Positions 8,110 to 15,884 of a stretch of DNA of 61,327 bases are shown here, in pieces (positions within the stretch are counted from its first letter, which is position 1; every line of letters begins with the position of its first letter). The translations under genes were made by a program, and so were the position numbers. The notes beneath the pieces are model-generated. The model saw nothing but the letters and a program-made list of their open reading frames with translations, was not told the origin of the DNA and ran no database searches. Source of the DNA: Candidatus Gallimonas merdigallinarum (GTDB taxonomy: Bacteria > Bacillota > Clostridia > Christensenellales > Borkfalkiaceae); assembly GCA_904373325.1 (NCBI GenBank), contig CAJFFP010000009.1, positions 1-61,327 of the forward strand, read 5' to 3'.

Positions 8110-8883
8110 TCAGGTCGTTTCGCTGCCGTAGACCCCGACGAGGCGGAAATAGGTCGTGAACTGCGTGCCGTCCCAGCGCATGAAATCCTGCGTATAGCCG
8201 AACGCGTCGGCGTTATACAGCCCCGTAATGCGCCGCATGACCAGAACGTGAAACCGATCGTCCGTATTCACGAAGAAGGGCAGCACCGTGTTCACGGCGG
8301 AGACGTCCGCCATGACGGGCGCTTTCAGCGTTCCGTCCTCCGTATAGAGTCCGCTGAGGTATTCCTCGCCGCGGGCGGAAATGTCGAGCGAGTATTGCAG
8401 GGCGGCGGAGGCGTCGGAAACGCTCATGCGGTAACCGTCCTCGTACTGCGCGGCATAGGGCATGGGAACTTTGGAAAAATCAAAGAGCGTCTCCGTACTG
8501 CCCGACGAGAGCGCGTAGATATAGGCGAACCCGAATCCGCCGCTGCCGCCGCTGTCCATGCCGAGGTAAATTTCCTCCGTGCCGTCGCCCGTGAAGTCGG
8601 CGAGCAGGATCGCGGGCAGGTATCCTGCGTCCTGTTCGGGCGTAATGCGCGCGACCTCTTCTCCCGTCTCCCGTTGCGTGACGACGATATTGATCTTCTG
8701 TGCGTACAATCCCTTGTTTTCATATGTGCCGTAAAGGGCGACGACCTGAACGCCCTCGCCCGTCACGCAGCCGACGCGTTCCATGATCTTTGTCGGCGGA
8801 AAGTTCTTATCCGCCGCAGCGTTTGCCGTGCCGCCCGTCAGCAGACAGGCGGCGAGCATTGCGCATAAACCGAAAATATTCAT
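8110..8883 (-). CDS. Secreted protein with FG-GAP/VCBS-like repeat, function unknown
   Basis: This 257-residue protein begins with a signal peptide (MNIFGLCAMLAACLLTGG..ANA) that should be cut by signal peptidase I near residue 25; there is no convincing lipobox. The segment LLADFTGDGTEEIYLGMDSGGSGG resembles a calcium-binding FG-GAP/VCBS repeat found in many extracellular proteins. The start is the ATG at 8883 because GGGAGG sits 6 nt upstream; a longer ORF to 8901 lacks such a site. Its 5' region faces the spoVAC promoter region, so spore or envelope association is possible, but nothing in the sequence proves it. Confidence 0.7.
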   Translation of the reverse strand: MNIFGLCAMLAACLLTGGTANAAADKNFPPTKIMERVGCVTGEGVQVVALYGTYENKGLYAQKINIVVTQRETGEEVARITPEQDAGYLPAILLADFTGDGTEEIYLGMDSGGSGGFGFAYIYALSSGSTETLFDFSKVPMPYAAQYEDGYRMSVSDASAALQYSLDISARGEEYLSGLYTEDGTLKAPVMADVSAVNTVLPFFVNTDDRFHVLVMRRITGLYNADAFGYTQDFMRWDGTQFTTYFRLVGVYGSETT

Positions 8884-8937
8884 ATCTGCCTCCCGCGTCA
8901 ATATGTGCGGAACGGCGCAAAATCATGTCCTGCAAGC

Positions 8938-8967
8938 GTATATTTCCGCCGCGCGGAAGCCAAAATA
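8938..8967 (+). promoter_or_regulatory. Candidate SigG-type promoter of spoVAC
   Basis: GTATA (8938-8942), 18 bp, then CAAAATA (8961-8967) fits the forespore sigma-G pattern GMATR-N18-CATNNTA with one mismatch in each box. No sigma-A promoter is seen here. SpoVA genes are SigG-dependent in Bacillus. Confidence 0.45.
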
Positions 8968-8972
8968 CGGAT

Positions 8973-9065
8973 ATGAAAAAGATCAAGCGCAATCCCTTGG
9001 AAAAGACGCGCGACGAGCGCGAGACCTGTTTCCCCGAAGCGGGCAGGGAGGAGATCAGGTCATGA
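8973..9065 (+). CDS. Possible 30-residue small ORF coupled to spoVAC
   Basis: ATG at 8973 opens a short, highly charged peptide (starting MKKIKRNPLEKTRDE) whose TGA overlaps the spoVAC ATG (ATGA). It starts 5 nt after the candidate SigG -10 box and has no ribosome-binding site. It could be a coupling leader peptide or simply chance; the spoVAC ribosome-binding site lies inside it. Confidence 0.2.
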   Translation: MKKIKRNPLEKTRDERETCFPEAGREEIRS

Positions 9066-9517
9066 CGGGGCGTTCGCGGGAAAATTACAATAAGAATTAT
9101 CTCAAATACGTCAATTCCTTCGATCCGCCCACGCAGCATTTCAAAACATGCGGGCGCGCGTTCATGGTGGGCGGGCTGATCTGCTGTATCGGGCAGTTTC
9201 TGCGGTTCATGCTCGAATTTGCGGGACTGACGGGAGACGTGCTCGCGGGGACGGTCTCCGTCATTCTCATCTTTCTCGGCGTGCTTTTAACGGGGCTTGG
9301 CGTGTACGATCGCATCGGAAAGAACGCGGGCGCGGGGAGCATCGTGCCGATCACGGGATTTGCGAACTCCGTCGCCTCGCCCGCCGTCGAGTTCAAGACG
9401 GAAGGCTACGTCTACGGCATGGCGGCAAAAATGTTCAACGTCGCCGGTCCGATCATCGTGTTCGGCGTGAGCGCAGGCGCGGCGGTGGGGCTGATTTATT
9501 GGCTCATCGCGCTGTGA
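9062..9517 (+). CDS. spoVAC: Stage V sporulation protein AC
   Basis: SpoVAC is an inner-membrane component of the SpoVA channel, which moves dipicolinic acid into the developing spore and out again at germination. The 151 residues match the usual length. Features seen are an N-terminal soluble segment (NYLKYVNSFDPPTQHF), hydrophobic segments around residues 28-52, 58-80 and 128-150, and the family-typical GAGSIVPITGFANSV and EGYVYGMAAKMF. The ATG at 9062 is preceded by GGAGG. spoVAD and spoVAE normally follow but are absent here, so this copy stands alone. Confidence 0.92.
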   Translation: MTGRSRENYNKNYLKYVNSFDPPTQHFKTCGRAFMVGGLICCIGQFLRFMLEFAGLTGDVLAGTVSVILIFLGVLLTGLGVYDRIGKNAGAGSIVPITGFANSVASPAVEFKTEGYVYGMAAKMFNVAGPIIVFGVSAGAAVGLIYWLIAL

Positions 9518-9540
9518 TCGAGGAAATGGGCGCAAAATCC

Positions 9541-9569
9541 TTGTCAATTCCGCGCTTTTGTGCTATACT
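9541..9569 (+). promoter_or_regulatory. Promoter of the DUF1858 gene
   Basis: TTGTCA (9541-9546), 17-bp spacer, TATACT (9564-9569). The leader of about 30 nt includes GGAGGA before the ATG. Confidence 0.8.
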
Positions 9570-9605
9570 AATACTATAAGGGAAAAAACAACGGAGGATA
9601 CGGTC

Positions 9606-9803
9606 ATGGCAAAGATCACGGCAGATACCTTGATTGCGGAGTGCATTCAGATCAACCCCAACGCGGCGGAGATTCTGCTCTCGACGGGGATGCATTGCAT
9701 CGGCTGCGCAATGGCGCACGGCGAAACGATCGCGGAGGCGGTCGCGGTGCATGGCGAGGATCTCGATAAGCTCCTTGCAAAACTCAACGAAGGTATCGAA
9801 TAA
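9606..9803 (+). CDS. DUF1858 domain protein
   Basis: This 65-residue protein matches the DUF1858 (ScdA N-terminal-like) family. It has a short helical bundle and the conserved MHCIGCAMAHGETI segment, whose two cysteines sit in a CxxC pair. Members occur alone or fused to redox and nitric-oxide/iron-repair proteins in anaerobes; a redox or metal-related role is inferred only from that. The start at 9606 is set by GGAGGA 7 nt upstream. It is a single-gene unit with its own promoter and terminator. Confidence 0.85.
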   Translation: MAKITADTLIAECIQINPNAAEILLSTGMHCIGCAMAHGETIAEAVAVHGEDLDKLLAKLNEGIE

Positions 9804-9821
9804 TTTTTTTCCAAAGAGAAA

Positions 9822-9860
9822 GCGCGCCCGTTCCTCGGCTGAACGGGCGCGCCTTTTTTT
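9822..9860 (+). terminator. Terminator of the DUF1858 gene
   Basis: Perfect 12-bp stem GCGCGCCCGTTC/GAACGGGCGCGC (9822-9833 and 9841-9852), followed by CTTTTTTT. Confidence 0.92.
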
Positions 9861-9870
9861 ATTTTCCCCC

Positions 9871-9899
9871 TTTACAGCGAGGGGAGGGGGTGGTATAAT
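9871..9899 (+). promoter_or_regulatory. rbsK promoter placing the start site at the ATG
   Basis: TTTACA (9871-9876), 17-bp spacer, TATAAT (9894-9899). Transcription should begin around 9906, which is the first base of the rbsK ATG, so the mRNA would have no leader. The purine-rich GGGGAGGGGG lies inside the promoter spacer and cannot be in the transcript. Confidence 0.75.
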
Positions 9900-9905
9900 A
9901 GAGAT

Positions 9906-10820
9906 ATGAAAAAGATATTTTTGCTCGGAAGTCTGAACGCCGATCTCACGATCCGCGCGCCCTATCTCCCGCAGGCGGGGGAAACGCTCAAAGGGAGCGA
10001 TTTTATGCTCACCGCAGGCGGGAAGGGTGCAAATCAGGCGTATGCCTGCGCCAATCTCGGCGGGCGCGTCCGTATGGCGGGGTGCGTCGGAAACGATCCG
10101 TTCGGCGATATGCTCCTGAAAAGCCTGCAAGGGGTCGGCGCGGACGTCTCCTGCGTGCGTCGCACGGCGCGCAATACGGGCGTTGCGGTGATCACGGTGG
10201 TGGACGGCGACAACCGCATTATTCTGGACGAGGGCGCGAACGGGGAAGTAACGGTTTCGGATGCGGAAGCGCTGCTCTCCGATGCGCAGGCGGGCGATAT
10301 TTTCATGACACAGCTTGAAAATCCGCTGCCCGTCGTGAAGGCGGCGCTCGCACTCGCCAAAGAAAAGGGGCTTTTTACGCTGTTCAATCCCGCGCCCGCA
10401 AAAGAAGCGGCGCGCGTGTGCGTGAAGTACGCCGATCTCATCACGCCCAACGAGACGGAACTTCGGATTCTGAGCGGCAAAGAGGGGATAGAAGAGGGCT
10501 GCGCGGAACTGCTGAACATGGGCGCGGGCGCGGTGCTCGCAACGCTCGGGAAGGACGGCTCGTTCTGCTACGGCAAGACGGGCGCGGAGAAAATCGCAAT
10601 CGTTGACGCAGGCAAGGCGGTGGACACGACTGCCGCAGGCGATACCTACTGCGGCGCGCTCGCAGTAAAACTTGCGGAGGGCGCTTCCGTCGCGGAGGCG
10701 GCGCGTTTTGCGTCGCTCTGTTCGGGGATCACCGTCACGCGGCGGGGCGCGCAGGTCTCCATTCCCACCCGCGCCGAGGCGGAAGAAATGCGCAAAACTC
10801 TGTCCCGTCGAGGGATATAA
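9906..10820 (+). CDS. rbsK: Ribokinase (PfkB family)
   Basis: Ribokinase makes ribose-5-phosphate from ribose and ATP. This 304-residue protein has the N-terminal GSLNADLTIRAPYLPQAGET, the substrate loop GGKGANQAYA (about residues 40-49) and the C-terminal PfkB signature DTTAAGDTYCGAL with the catalytic aspartate (about residue 243). No ribose transporter or RbsR is adjacent, so it may serve nucleoside salvage or another ribose source. The gene has no Shine-Dalgarno sequence and probably starts at the 5' end of its mRNA. Confidence 0.93.
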   Translation: MKKIFLLGSLNADLTIRAPYLPQAGETLKGSDFMLTAGGKGANQAYACANLGGRVRMAGCVGNDPFGDMLLKSLQGVGADVSCVRRTARNTGVAVITVVDGDNRIILDEGANGEVTVSDAEALLSDAQAGDIFMTQLENPLPVVKAALALAKEKGLFTLFNPAPAKEAARVCVKYADLITPNETELRILSGKEGIEEGCAELLNMGAGAVLATLGKDGSFCYGKTGAEKIAIVDAGKAVDTTAAGDTYCGALAVKLAEGASVAEAARFASLCSGITVTRRGAQVSIPTRAEAEEMRKTLSRRGI

Positions 10821-10833
10821 TGCGGATTGCATA

Positions 10834-10860
10834 AAGGCGGCTCACATCGAGCCGTCTTTT
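10834..10860 (+). terminator. rbsK terminator
   Basis: Stem GGCGGCTC/GAGCCGTC (10836-10843 and 10849-10856), loop ACATC, followed by TTTT. Confidence 0.8.
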
Positions 10861-10864
10861 CGTT

Positions 10865-10897
10865 AAAAACTATCCCCCTCGGGATTCCGAGGGGGAT
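10865..10897 (-). terminator. nifJ terminator
   Basis: Perfect 11-bp stem ATCCCCCTCGG/CCGAGGGGGAT (10872-10882 and 10887-10897), followed on the minus strand by AGUUUUU. Confidence 0.88.
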
Positions 10898-10923
10898 TGT
10901 TGCTTATTTTTTGCTATGCGGGA

Positions 10924-13900
10924 TTATTCTCTGCCAGCCAATTTCTTATAGCCTGCAAGACGCTCTTTCGAGGATTCCTCCGTCTTCTTGAACAGCTCTT
11001 CCGCGACGGCGGGCTGCGTCTTTTTGAGGGACGCGTAGCGCGTTTCGCCGAGGATGAACGCCTGATAGTCGCCCGTGGGATCTTTGCTGTCCAGCGTGAA
11101 GGGGTTCTCGCCCTTTTCCGCAAGTTCGGGGTTGTAACGGTAGAGCTGCCAATATCCGCAGTCGACCGCCGCCTTTTCCTCGGACTGAGACTTGCTCATG
11201 TTGATGCCGTGGTTGATGCAGGGCGCGTAGCAGATGATGAGGGAAGGTCCGTGGTAAGCCTCCGCTTCCTTCAACGCCTTGATGAGCTGGTTCTTGTCCG
11301 AACCCATCGCGCACTGTGCAACGTACACATAGCCGTAGCTTGCGGCGATCATGCCGAGATCCTTCTTCTTCACGCGCTTACCGGAGGACGCGAACTTCGC
11401 AACCGCGCCGATAGGGGTGGACTTGGAAGCCTGACCGCCCGTGTTGGAGTAAACCTCGGTATCGAGCACGAGCACGTTCACGTCTTCGCCCGAAGCGAGC
11501 ACGTGGTCGAGTCCGCCGTAACCGATGTCGTACGCCCAGCCGTCGCCGCCGATGATCCAGAAGGATTTCTTGACGAGGCAGTCTTTATCCGCAAGGATCT
11601 CCTTGACGAGCGCGTCTGCCTCGCAGCCGCAGTCCTTGCACTCTTCGCAGCACTTCACGAGCGCCGCAGCCGCCTTCTTGCTGCCTTCGGCGTCGTCCAT
11701 ATCCGCGATCCAAGCCTCGCAGGCAGCCTTGCCGTCCGCGTAGTCTTTCCAGACTTCCGCAAGTTTTGCGACCTTGTCTTTGAGCGTCGCTCTTCTTGCC
11801 TTGTACGCAAGATTCATGCCGTAGCCGAACTCTGCGTTATCCTCAAAGAGGGAGTTCGCCCATGCGGGACCGTGCCCCTGCTTGTTCACCGTGTAGGGGC
11901 AGGTAGGGGAAGAACCGCCGTAGATGGAGGAGCAGCCCGTCGCGTTGGCGATGATCATTCTGTCGCCGAAGAGCTGGGTGACAACCTTCACATAGGGCGT
12001 CTCGCCGCAGCCTGCGCACGCGCCGGAGAACTCGAAGAGGGAAGGCGTGAACTGCGATTTCTTCACGTCCGCCATCTTGACTTCGCTCAGATCGACTTCG
12101 GGAAGCTCGACCGCGTAGTCCCAATTCTTTGCCTCCACGACTTCCAGCTCCGCGAAAGGCGTCATGACGAGCGCCTTGTTGCCCTTCATGCCGGGGCAGA
12201 CGTCCGCGCAGACGCCGCAGCCCATACAGTCGAGCGGGGAGACCTGCATACGGAAGTTGTAGCCCTTGATTCCCGTTGCGGGCTTTGTGTCGAACGCTTC
12301 GGGCTTGTCCGCGCCGTCTGCAACGAGGGCGGGACGGACGCACGCGTGCGGGCAGACGAAGGAGCACTGGTTGCACTGCACGCAGTTCTCTTTCACCCAC
12401 TTGGGTACGTTGACGGCAACGCCGCGCTTCTCGAACTTGGTCGTACCCGTGGGAACGGAACCGTCCGCGTTGAACGCCGAGGAGGGCAGCTTGTCGCCTT
12501 CGAGGGCAAGGATGGGCGCAACGACGCTCTTGAAGTAGTCGTTATCCGCAAGTTTGATCATATCCGCACCCTCCGTGGTGGTCGCCCACGATGCGGGGAT
12601 ATCGATCTTCACGAGGTGTTCCTTTGCGGAATCGATCGCGTTGTAGTTCATCTGCACGACGGCGTCGCCCTTTCTCGCGAAGGACTTGTACGCCATCTTC
12701 TTCATCAGATCGACCGCCTCGGTGTAGGGCATGATCTGCTCGTTGATGAGGAAGAACGCCGACTGCAAAATGGTGTTCGTTCTGCCGCGCAGACCCAGCT
12801 TTGCGGCGATGGAGATCGCGTCGATGACGTAGAGGTTCGCCTTCTTCTTGGCGAGCATGTTCTTGACCTTTGCGGGAAGGTTTGCTTCCAGCTCCTCGAC
12901 CGTCGTCCAAGGCGCGTTGAGGAGGAAGGAACCGCCTTCTTTGAGGTCGCTCACCATATCGTAACGAATGACGTACGAAGGGTTGTGGCAGGCGATGAAG
13001 TCCGCCGCGTCGATGAGGTACTCGCTCTGAATGGGCGTCTTACCGAAGCGGAGATGCGAAACGGTGATGCCGCCCGACTTCTTGGAATCATAGAAGAAGT
13101 ATGCCTGCGCGTACATATCGGTGTGGTCGCCGATGATCTTGATGGAGTTCTTGTTCGCGCCGACCGTACCGTCCGAACCGAGACCGTAGAATTTGCAGCT
13201 CGTGGAACCTGCGGGAGCGGCGTCGAACTTCTCGGAGAAGTCGAGGGAAGTGTTTGTCACATCCTCATAGATGCCGACGGTGAAATGATTCTTCGGTTTC
13301 TTGGATTCGAGGTTCTTGTAAACGGAGAGCACCATCGAGGGGTTGAACTCCTTGGAACCGAGACCGTATCTGCCGCCGACGACGTCGATGTTCTTGATGC
13401 CTTTTTCAAGCAGCGCCGTGCAGACGTCGAGGTAGAGGGGCTCGCCGAGCGACCCGGGCTCTTTCGTTCTGTCGAGAACGGCAATCTTCTTGCAGGTTGC
13501 GGGAATCGCCGCGACGAATGCGTCGGTGACAAAGGGGCGGTACAGACGGACTTTGATGAGGCCGTACTTCTTGCCCTGCGCGTTGAGCTTGTTGATGGAT
13601 TCTTCCACCGTCTCTGCGCCCGAACCCATGATGACGATGACTTCTTCCGCATCGGGTGCGCCGACATAGTCGAAGAGGTGATAGCTTCTGCCCGTGAGCG
13701 CGCTCACTTCGTCCATCATCTCCTGCACGATGGCGGGAGCCGCGTTGTAGTAGCTGTTCGCCGTCTCGCGGTTCTGGAAGTAGGTATCGCCGTTCTGGGC
13801 AGTGCCGCGCTGGATGGGGTGCTCGGGGTTGAGCGCGCGTGCGCGGAACGCAGCAACGTCTTTGTCGAGACCCTTCTTGTCGAAGATGGCTTTCATCTCC

Positions 13901-14460
13901 GCATAGTCGATCACGTCGATCTTGGAGACTTCGTGCGAGGTACGGAAACCGTCGAAGAAGTTAATAAAAGGAACGCGCGCGCGAAGGGTGGAGAGGTGCG
14001 CGACGAGCGCAAGGTCCATGACCTCCTGCACCGAGCAGCCCGCGATCATCGCGAAGCCCGTCTGGCGGCAAGCCATAACGTCCTGATGGTCGCCGAAAAT
14101 GTTCAGCGAATGCGCGGCAAGCGCACGCGCCGAAACGTGCATGACCATGGGCAGCAGTTCGCCCGAGATCTTGTACATATTGGGGATCATAAGAAGAAGT
14201 CCCTGCGAAGCGGTGTAGGTCGTCGTCAGCGCGCCTGCGGAAAGGGAGCCGTGCACAGCGCCTGCCGCGCCGCCCTCCGACTGCATTTCAGCGATGCGGA
14301 GCTTCTGCCCCCACATATTCACTCTGCCCTGGGTCGCCCACTCGTCGGCGGATTCCGCCATCGGGGAGGAAGGCGTGATGGGGTAGATCGCCGCTACTTC
14401 CGAGAAGGCGTAAGCGACGTGCGACGCGGCGGTATTGCCGTCAATCGTCATCTTGGTCAT
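10924..14460 (-). CDS. nifJ: Pyruvate:ferredoxin (flavodoxin) oxidoreductase
   Basis: PFOR converts pyruvate and CoA to acetyl-CoA and CO2 and reduces ferredoxin, the central step of clostridial fermentation. The 1178 residues are the usual length of the single-chain enzyme. Domains in order are the N-terminal pyruvate/TPP domain (ASHVAYAFSEVAAIYPITPSS), the gamma domain, two 4Fe-4S clusters (NCVQCNQCSFVCPHAC and DCMGCGVCADVCPG), a proximal cluster with ACAGCGETPYVK, and the TPP site GGDGWAYDIGYGGLDHV with NTGGQASKSTP. The ATG at 14460 has GGAGG 7 nt upstream. The frame stays open another 267 nt upstream, inside the leader, which I treat as chance. Confidence 0.97.
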   Translation of the reverse strand: MTKMTIDGNTAASHVAYAFSEVAAIYPITPSSPMAESADEWATQGRVNMWGQKLRIAEMQSEGGAAGAVHGSLSAGALTTTYTASQGLLLMIPNMYKISGELLPMVMHVSARALAAHSLNIFGDHQDVMACRQTGFAMIAGCSVQEVMDLALVAHLSTLRARVPFINFFDGFRTSHEVSKIDVIDYAEMKAIFDKKGLDKDVAAFRARALNPEHPIQRGTAQNGDTYFQNRETANSYYNAAPAIVQEMMDEVSALTGRSYHLFDYVGAPDAEEVIVIMGSGAETVEESINKLNAQGKKYGLIKVRLYRPFVTDAFVAAIPATCKKIAVLDRTKEPGSLGEPLYLDVCTALLEKGIKNIDVVGGRYGLGSKEFNPSMVLSVYKNLESKKPKNHFTVGIYEDVTNTSLDFSEKFDAAPAGSTSCKFYGLGSDGTVGANKNSIKIIGDHTDMYAQAYFFYDSKKSGGITVSHLRFGKTPIQSEYLIDAADFIACHNPSYVIRYDMVSDLKEGGSFLLNAPWTTVEELEANLPAKVKNMLAKKKANLYVIDAISIAAKLGLRGRTNTILQSAFFLINEQIMPYTEAVDLMKKMAYKSFARKGDAVVQMNYNAIDSAKEHLVKIDIPASWATTTEGADMIKLADNDYFKSVVAPILALEGDKLPSSAFNADGSVPTGTTKFEKRGVAVNVPKWVKENCVQCNQCSFVCPHACVRPALVADGADKPEAFDTKPATGIKGYNFRMQVSPLDCMGCGVCADVCPGMKGNKALVMTPFAELEVVEAKNWDYAVELPEVDLSEVKMADVKKSQFTPSLFEFSGACAGCGETPYVKVVTQLFGDRMIIANATGCSSIYGGSSPTCPYTVNKQGHGPAWANSLFEDNAEFGYGMNLAYKARRATLKDKVAKLAEVWKDYADGKAACEAWIADMDDAEGSKKAAAALVKCCEECKDCGCEADALVKEILADKDCLVKKSFWIIGGDGWAYDIGYGGLDHVLASGEDVNVLVLDTEVYSNTGGQASKSTPIGAVAKFASSGKRVKKKDLGMIAASYGYVYVAQCAMGSDKNQLIKALKEAEAYHGPSLIICYAPCINHGINMSKSQSEEKAAVDCGYWQLYRYNPELAEKGENPFTLDSKDPTGDYQAFILGETRYASLKKTQPAVAEELFKKTEESSKERLAGYKKLAGRE

Positions 14461-14747
14461 CGAAAAACCTCCAAAAAACTTTGATTTATGTTCACGAAAT
14501 TCTTTTTGAACCGACAAAAAGAATTTCCGTGAGTTCTGAAAACAAACCCGCGGGCACGCCTGCGGCTGGCCGCCGGTTTTTCTCGGCAATGCGCCTTTCG
14601 CAACCATGCAGCCGCGCATTGCCTCACTTTTCCGCGACGAGCGCAGGTATGCGCAAATGTGGGGCGCGGGCGGAGGGAAACCCTCCTTGCGCACATATTC
14701 TGAATGGCTCCAAAATTTGCACGGCAAAACAAGCGCTTTGCACGCAC
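14461..14747 (-). promoter_or_regulatory. Long structured 5' leader of nifJ
   Basis: If the promoter at 14754-14782 is used, nifJ mRNA carries about 287 untranslated nt. On the minus strand it can form several hairpins. One is GGAGGG-UUU-CCCUCC (about 14671-14685). Another pairs GGCAATGCGC with GCGCATTGCC (14613-14622 and 14585-14594). A 16-bp helix with one bulge (14494-14532) ends about 20 nt before the ribosome-binding site. No terminator-type U-run is seen, so control of translation or mRNA stability is more likely than attenuation. The remaining 14783-14926 shows no gene. Confidence 0.45.
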
Positions 14748-14753
14748 ACTTTT

Positions 14754-14782
14754 ATTATAAAGGTTTTTTATGTACAAGTCAA
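14754..14782 (-). promoter_or_regulatory. nifJ promoter
   Basis: Minus strand: -35 TTGACT (14782-14777), 17-bp spacer, -10 TATAAT (14759-14754). Confidence 0.75.
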
Positions 14783-14926
14783 CCCCCGTCGGTGAAAAAA
14801 TTCATCAAAAAATAAAATAAATTTCCGCCCGAGGGTATGCCAAGCAGCGTTGCCCTCCCGCGGGACGCGTTTTGTGCGAATGCGTGAAAGAAAAACGAGT
14901 TTTTCAAAATTATCACGGCGTTTTCA

Positions 14927-14955
14927 TTGTAAAAAAGCGGCTGATTTGCTATAAT
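14927..14955 (+). promoter_or_regulatory. Promoter of ecfA1-ecfA2-ecfT-truA
   Basis: TTGTAA (14927-14932), 17-bp spacer, TATAAT (14950-14955). The leader to the ecfA1 ATG is about 100 nt and contains a small GCGCA/TGCGC hairpin. Confidence 0.7.
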
Positions 14956-15062
14956 ATGGGAAGCAAGTTTTCGTTTTGCCTGCGTTCGCGTCTTTTTCGG
15001 CGCATTTTACGGACTGCGCGGCGTCGGGCGGAAACGTGCGATACGAAATTTTTGGGAGTAAT

Positions 15063-15884
15063 ATGAAGGCGATCGAATTTACGAACGTTTCCTTCCGGTA
15101 TGAGGACGACAGCCCGTTCGTGATCGACAAACTGAATTTTTCCGTAGAAGAGGGCGAGTTCGTTGCGGTATTGGGGCACAACGGCAGCGGCAAATCGACG
15201 CTGGCGCGGCTTTCCAACGGACTGCTCATTCCGGACGCCGGCACCGTTTCCGTGTTCGGCGTGCCGCTCACGGACAAGACGCTGTTCGATGCCCGCAAAA
15301 ACGTGGGCGTCGTCTTTCAGAACCCCGATAACCAGACGGTCGCGACCATTGTGGAGGACGATGTGGCGTTCGGGGCGGAGAACGTGGGGCTTCCGCGCGA
15401 GGAGATCGGCAAACGCATCGACTTTGCGCTCCGCGCCGTGGGAATGCAGGACTATCGGAACGCCACGGTGGCGCGCCTTTCGGGCGGGCAGAAGCAGCGC
15501 ATCGCCATTGCGGGCGTGCTTGCGTTAAAGCCCCGCGCCGTGATTCTGGACGAATCGACCGCCATGCTCGATCCGCGCGGCAGGCGCGAGATCGTGGACG
15601 TCGTGACCCGCCTCAACAAGGAGGAGGGCATCACGGTCGTTCTCATCACGCACTTCATGGAGGAAGCGCTGCTCGCCGACCGCGCCGTCGTGATGAACCG
15701 CGGCGAGATCGTCATGCAGGGCGCGCCTGCGGAGATCTTCGAGCGGCAGGAAGAGCTTGTCACATACAACCTCGCGCTGCCGCGCATCGGGGTCATCTGC
15801 AACCGCCTGAGGGCGGCGGGTATGCCCGTCGAAAACACGTTGGACGCCGAAAAACTGGCGGAGGAGATCGCACGATGCGTATAG
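15063..15884 (+). CDS. ecfA1: Energy-coupling factor transporter ATPase EcfA1
   Basis: EcfA1 is one of two ATPases that drive ECF-type vitamin and micronutrient importers. In this 273-residue protein the Walker A is GHNGSGKST, the Q-loop VFQNPDNQTVA, the signature LSGGQKQ and the Walker B AVILDESTAMLDP. The start is the ATG at 15063 (MKAIEFTNVSFRY), with GGGAG just upstream. It overlaps ecfA2 by 10 nt and heads the classic Firmicute order ecfA1-ecfA2-ecfT-truA. The ribosomal protein genes that usually precede this cluster are absent. The module is shared by separately encoded S components, none of which is in the window. Confidence 0.95.
   Translation: MKAIEFTNVSFRYEDDSPFVIDKLNFSVEEGEFVAVLGHNGSGKSTLARLSNGLLIPDAGTVSVFGVPLTDKTLFDARKNVGVVFQNPDNQTVATIVEDDVAFGAENVGLPREEIGKRIDFALRAVGMQDYRNATVARLSGGQKQRIAIAGVLALKPRAVILDESTAMLDPRGRREIVDVVTRLNKEEGITVVLITHFMEEALLADRAVVMNRGEIVMQGAPAEIFERQEELVTYNLALPRIGVICNRLRAAGMPVENTLDAEKLAEEIARCV

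Noticed and set aside
10897..14484. 1195-codon plus-strand open frame opposite nifJ
   Set aside because: It is exactly antisense to a well-recognised gene, low in recognisable domains, rich in Arg/Val/His, and explained by the GC-rich codon pattern. Similar antisense frames oppose adhE (56812-59250), metY/metA (23136-25154) and ecfA2/truA (16339-18492).
14490..14535. Rex site in the nifJ leader (TTGATTTATGTTCACG)
   Set aside because: Only one half matches; the inverted repeat here is better read as an RNA stem.
14461..14727. In-frame N-terminal extension of nifJ
   Set aside because: The frame is open by chance through the leader. GGAGG sits before the ATG at 14460, and the sequence before MTKMTIDGNTAASHVAYAF does not look like PFOR.
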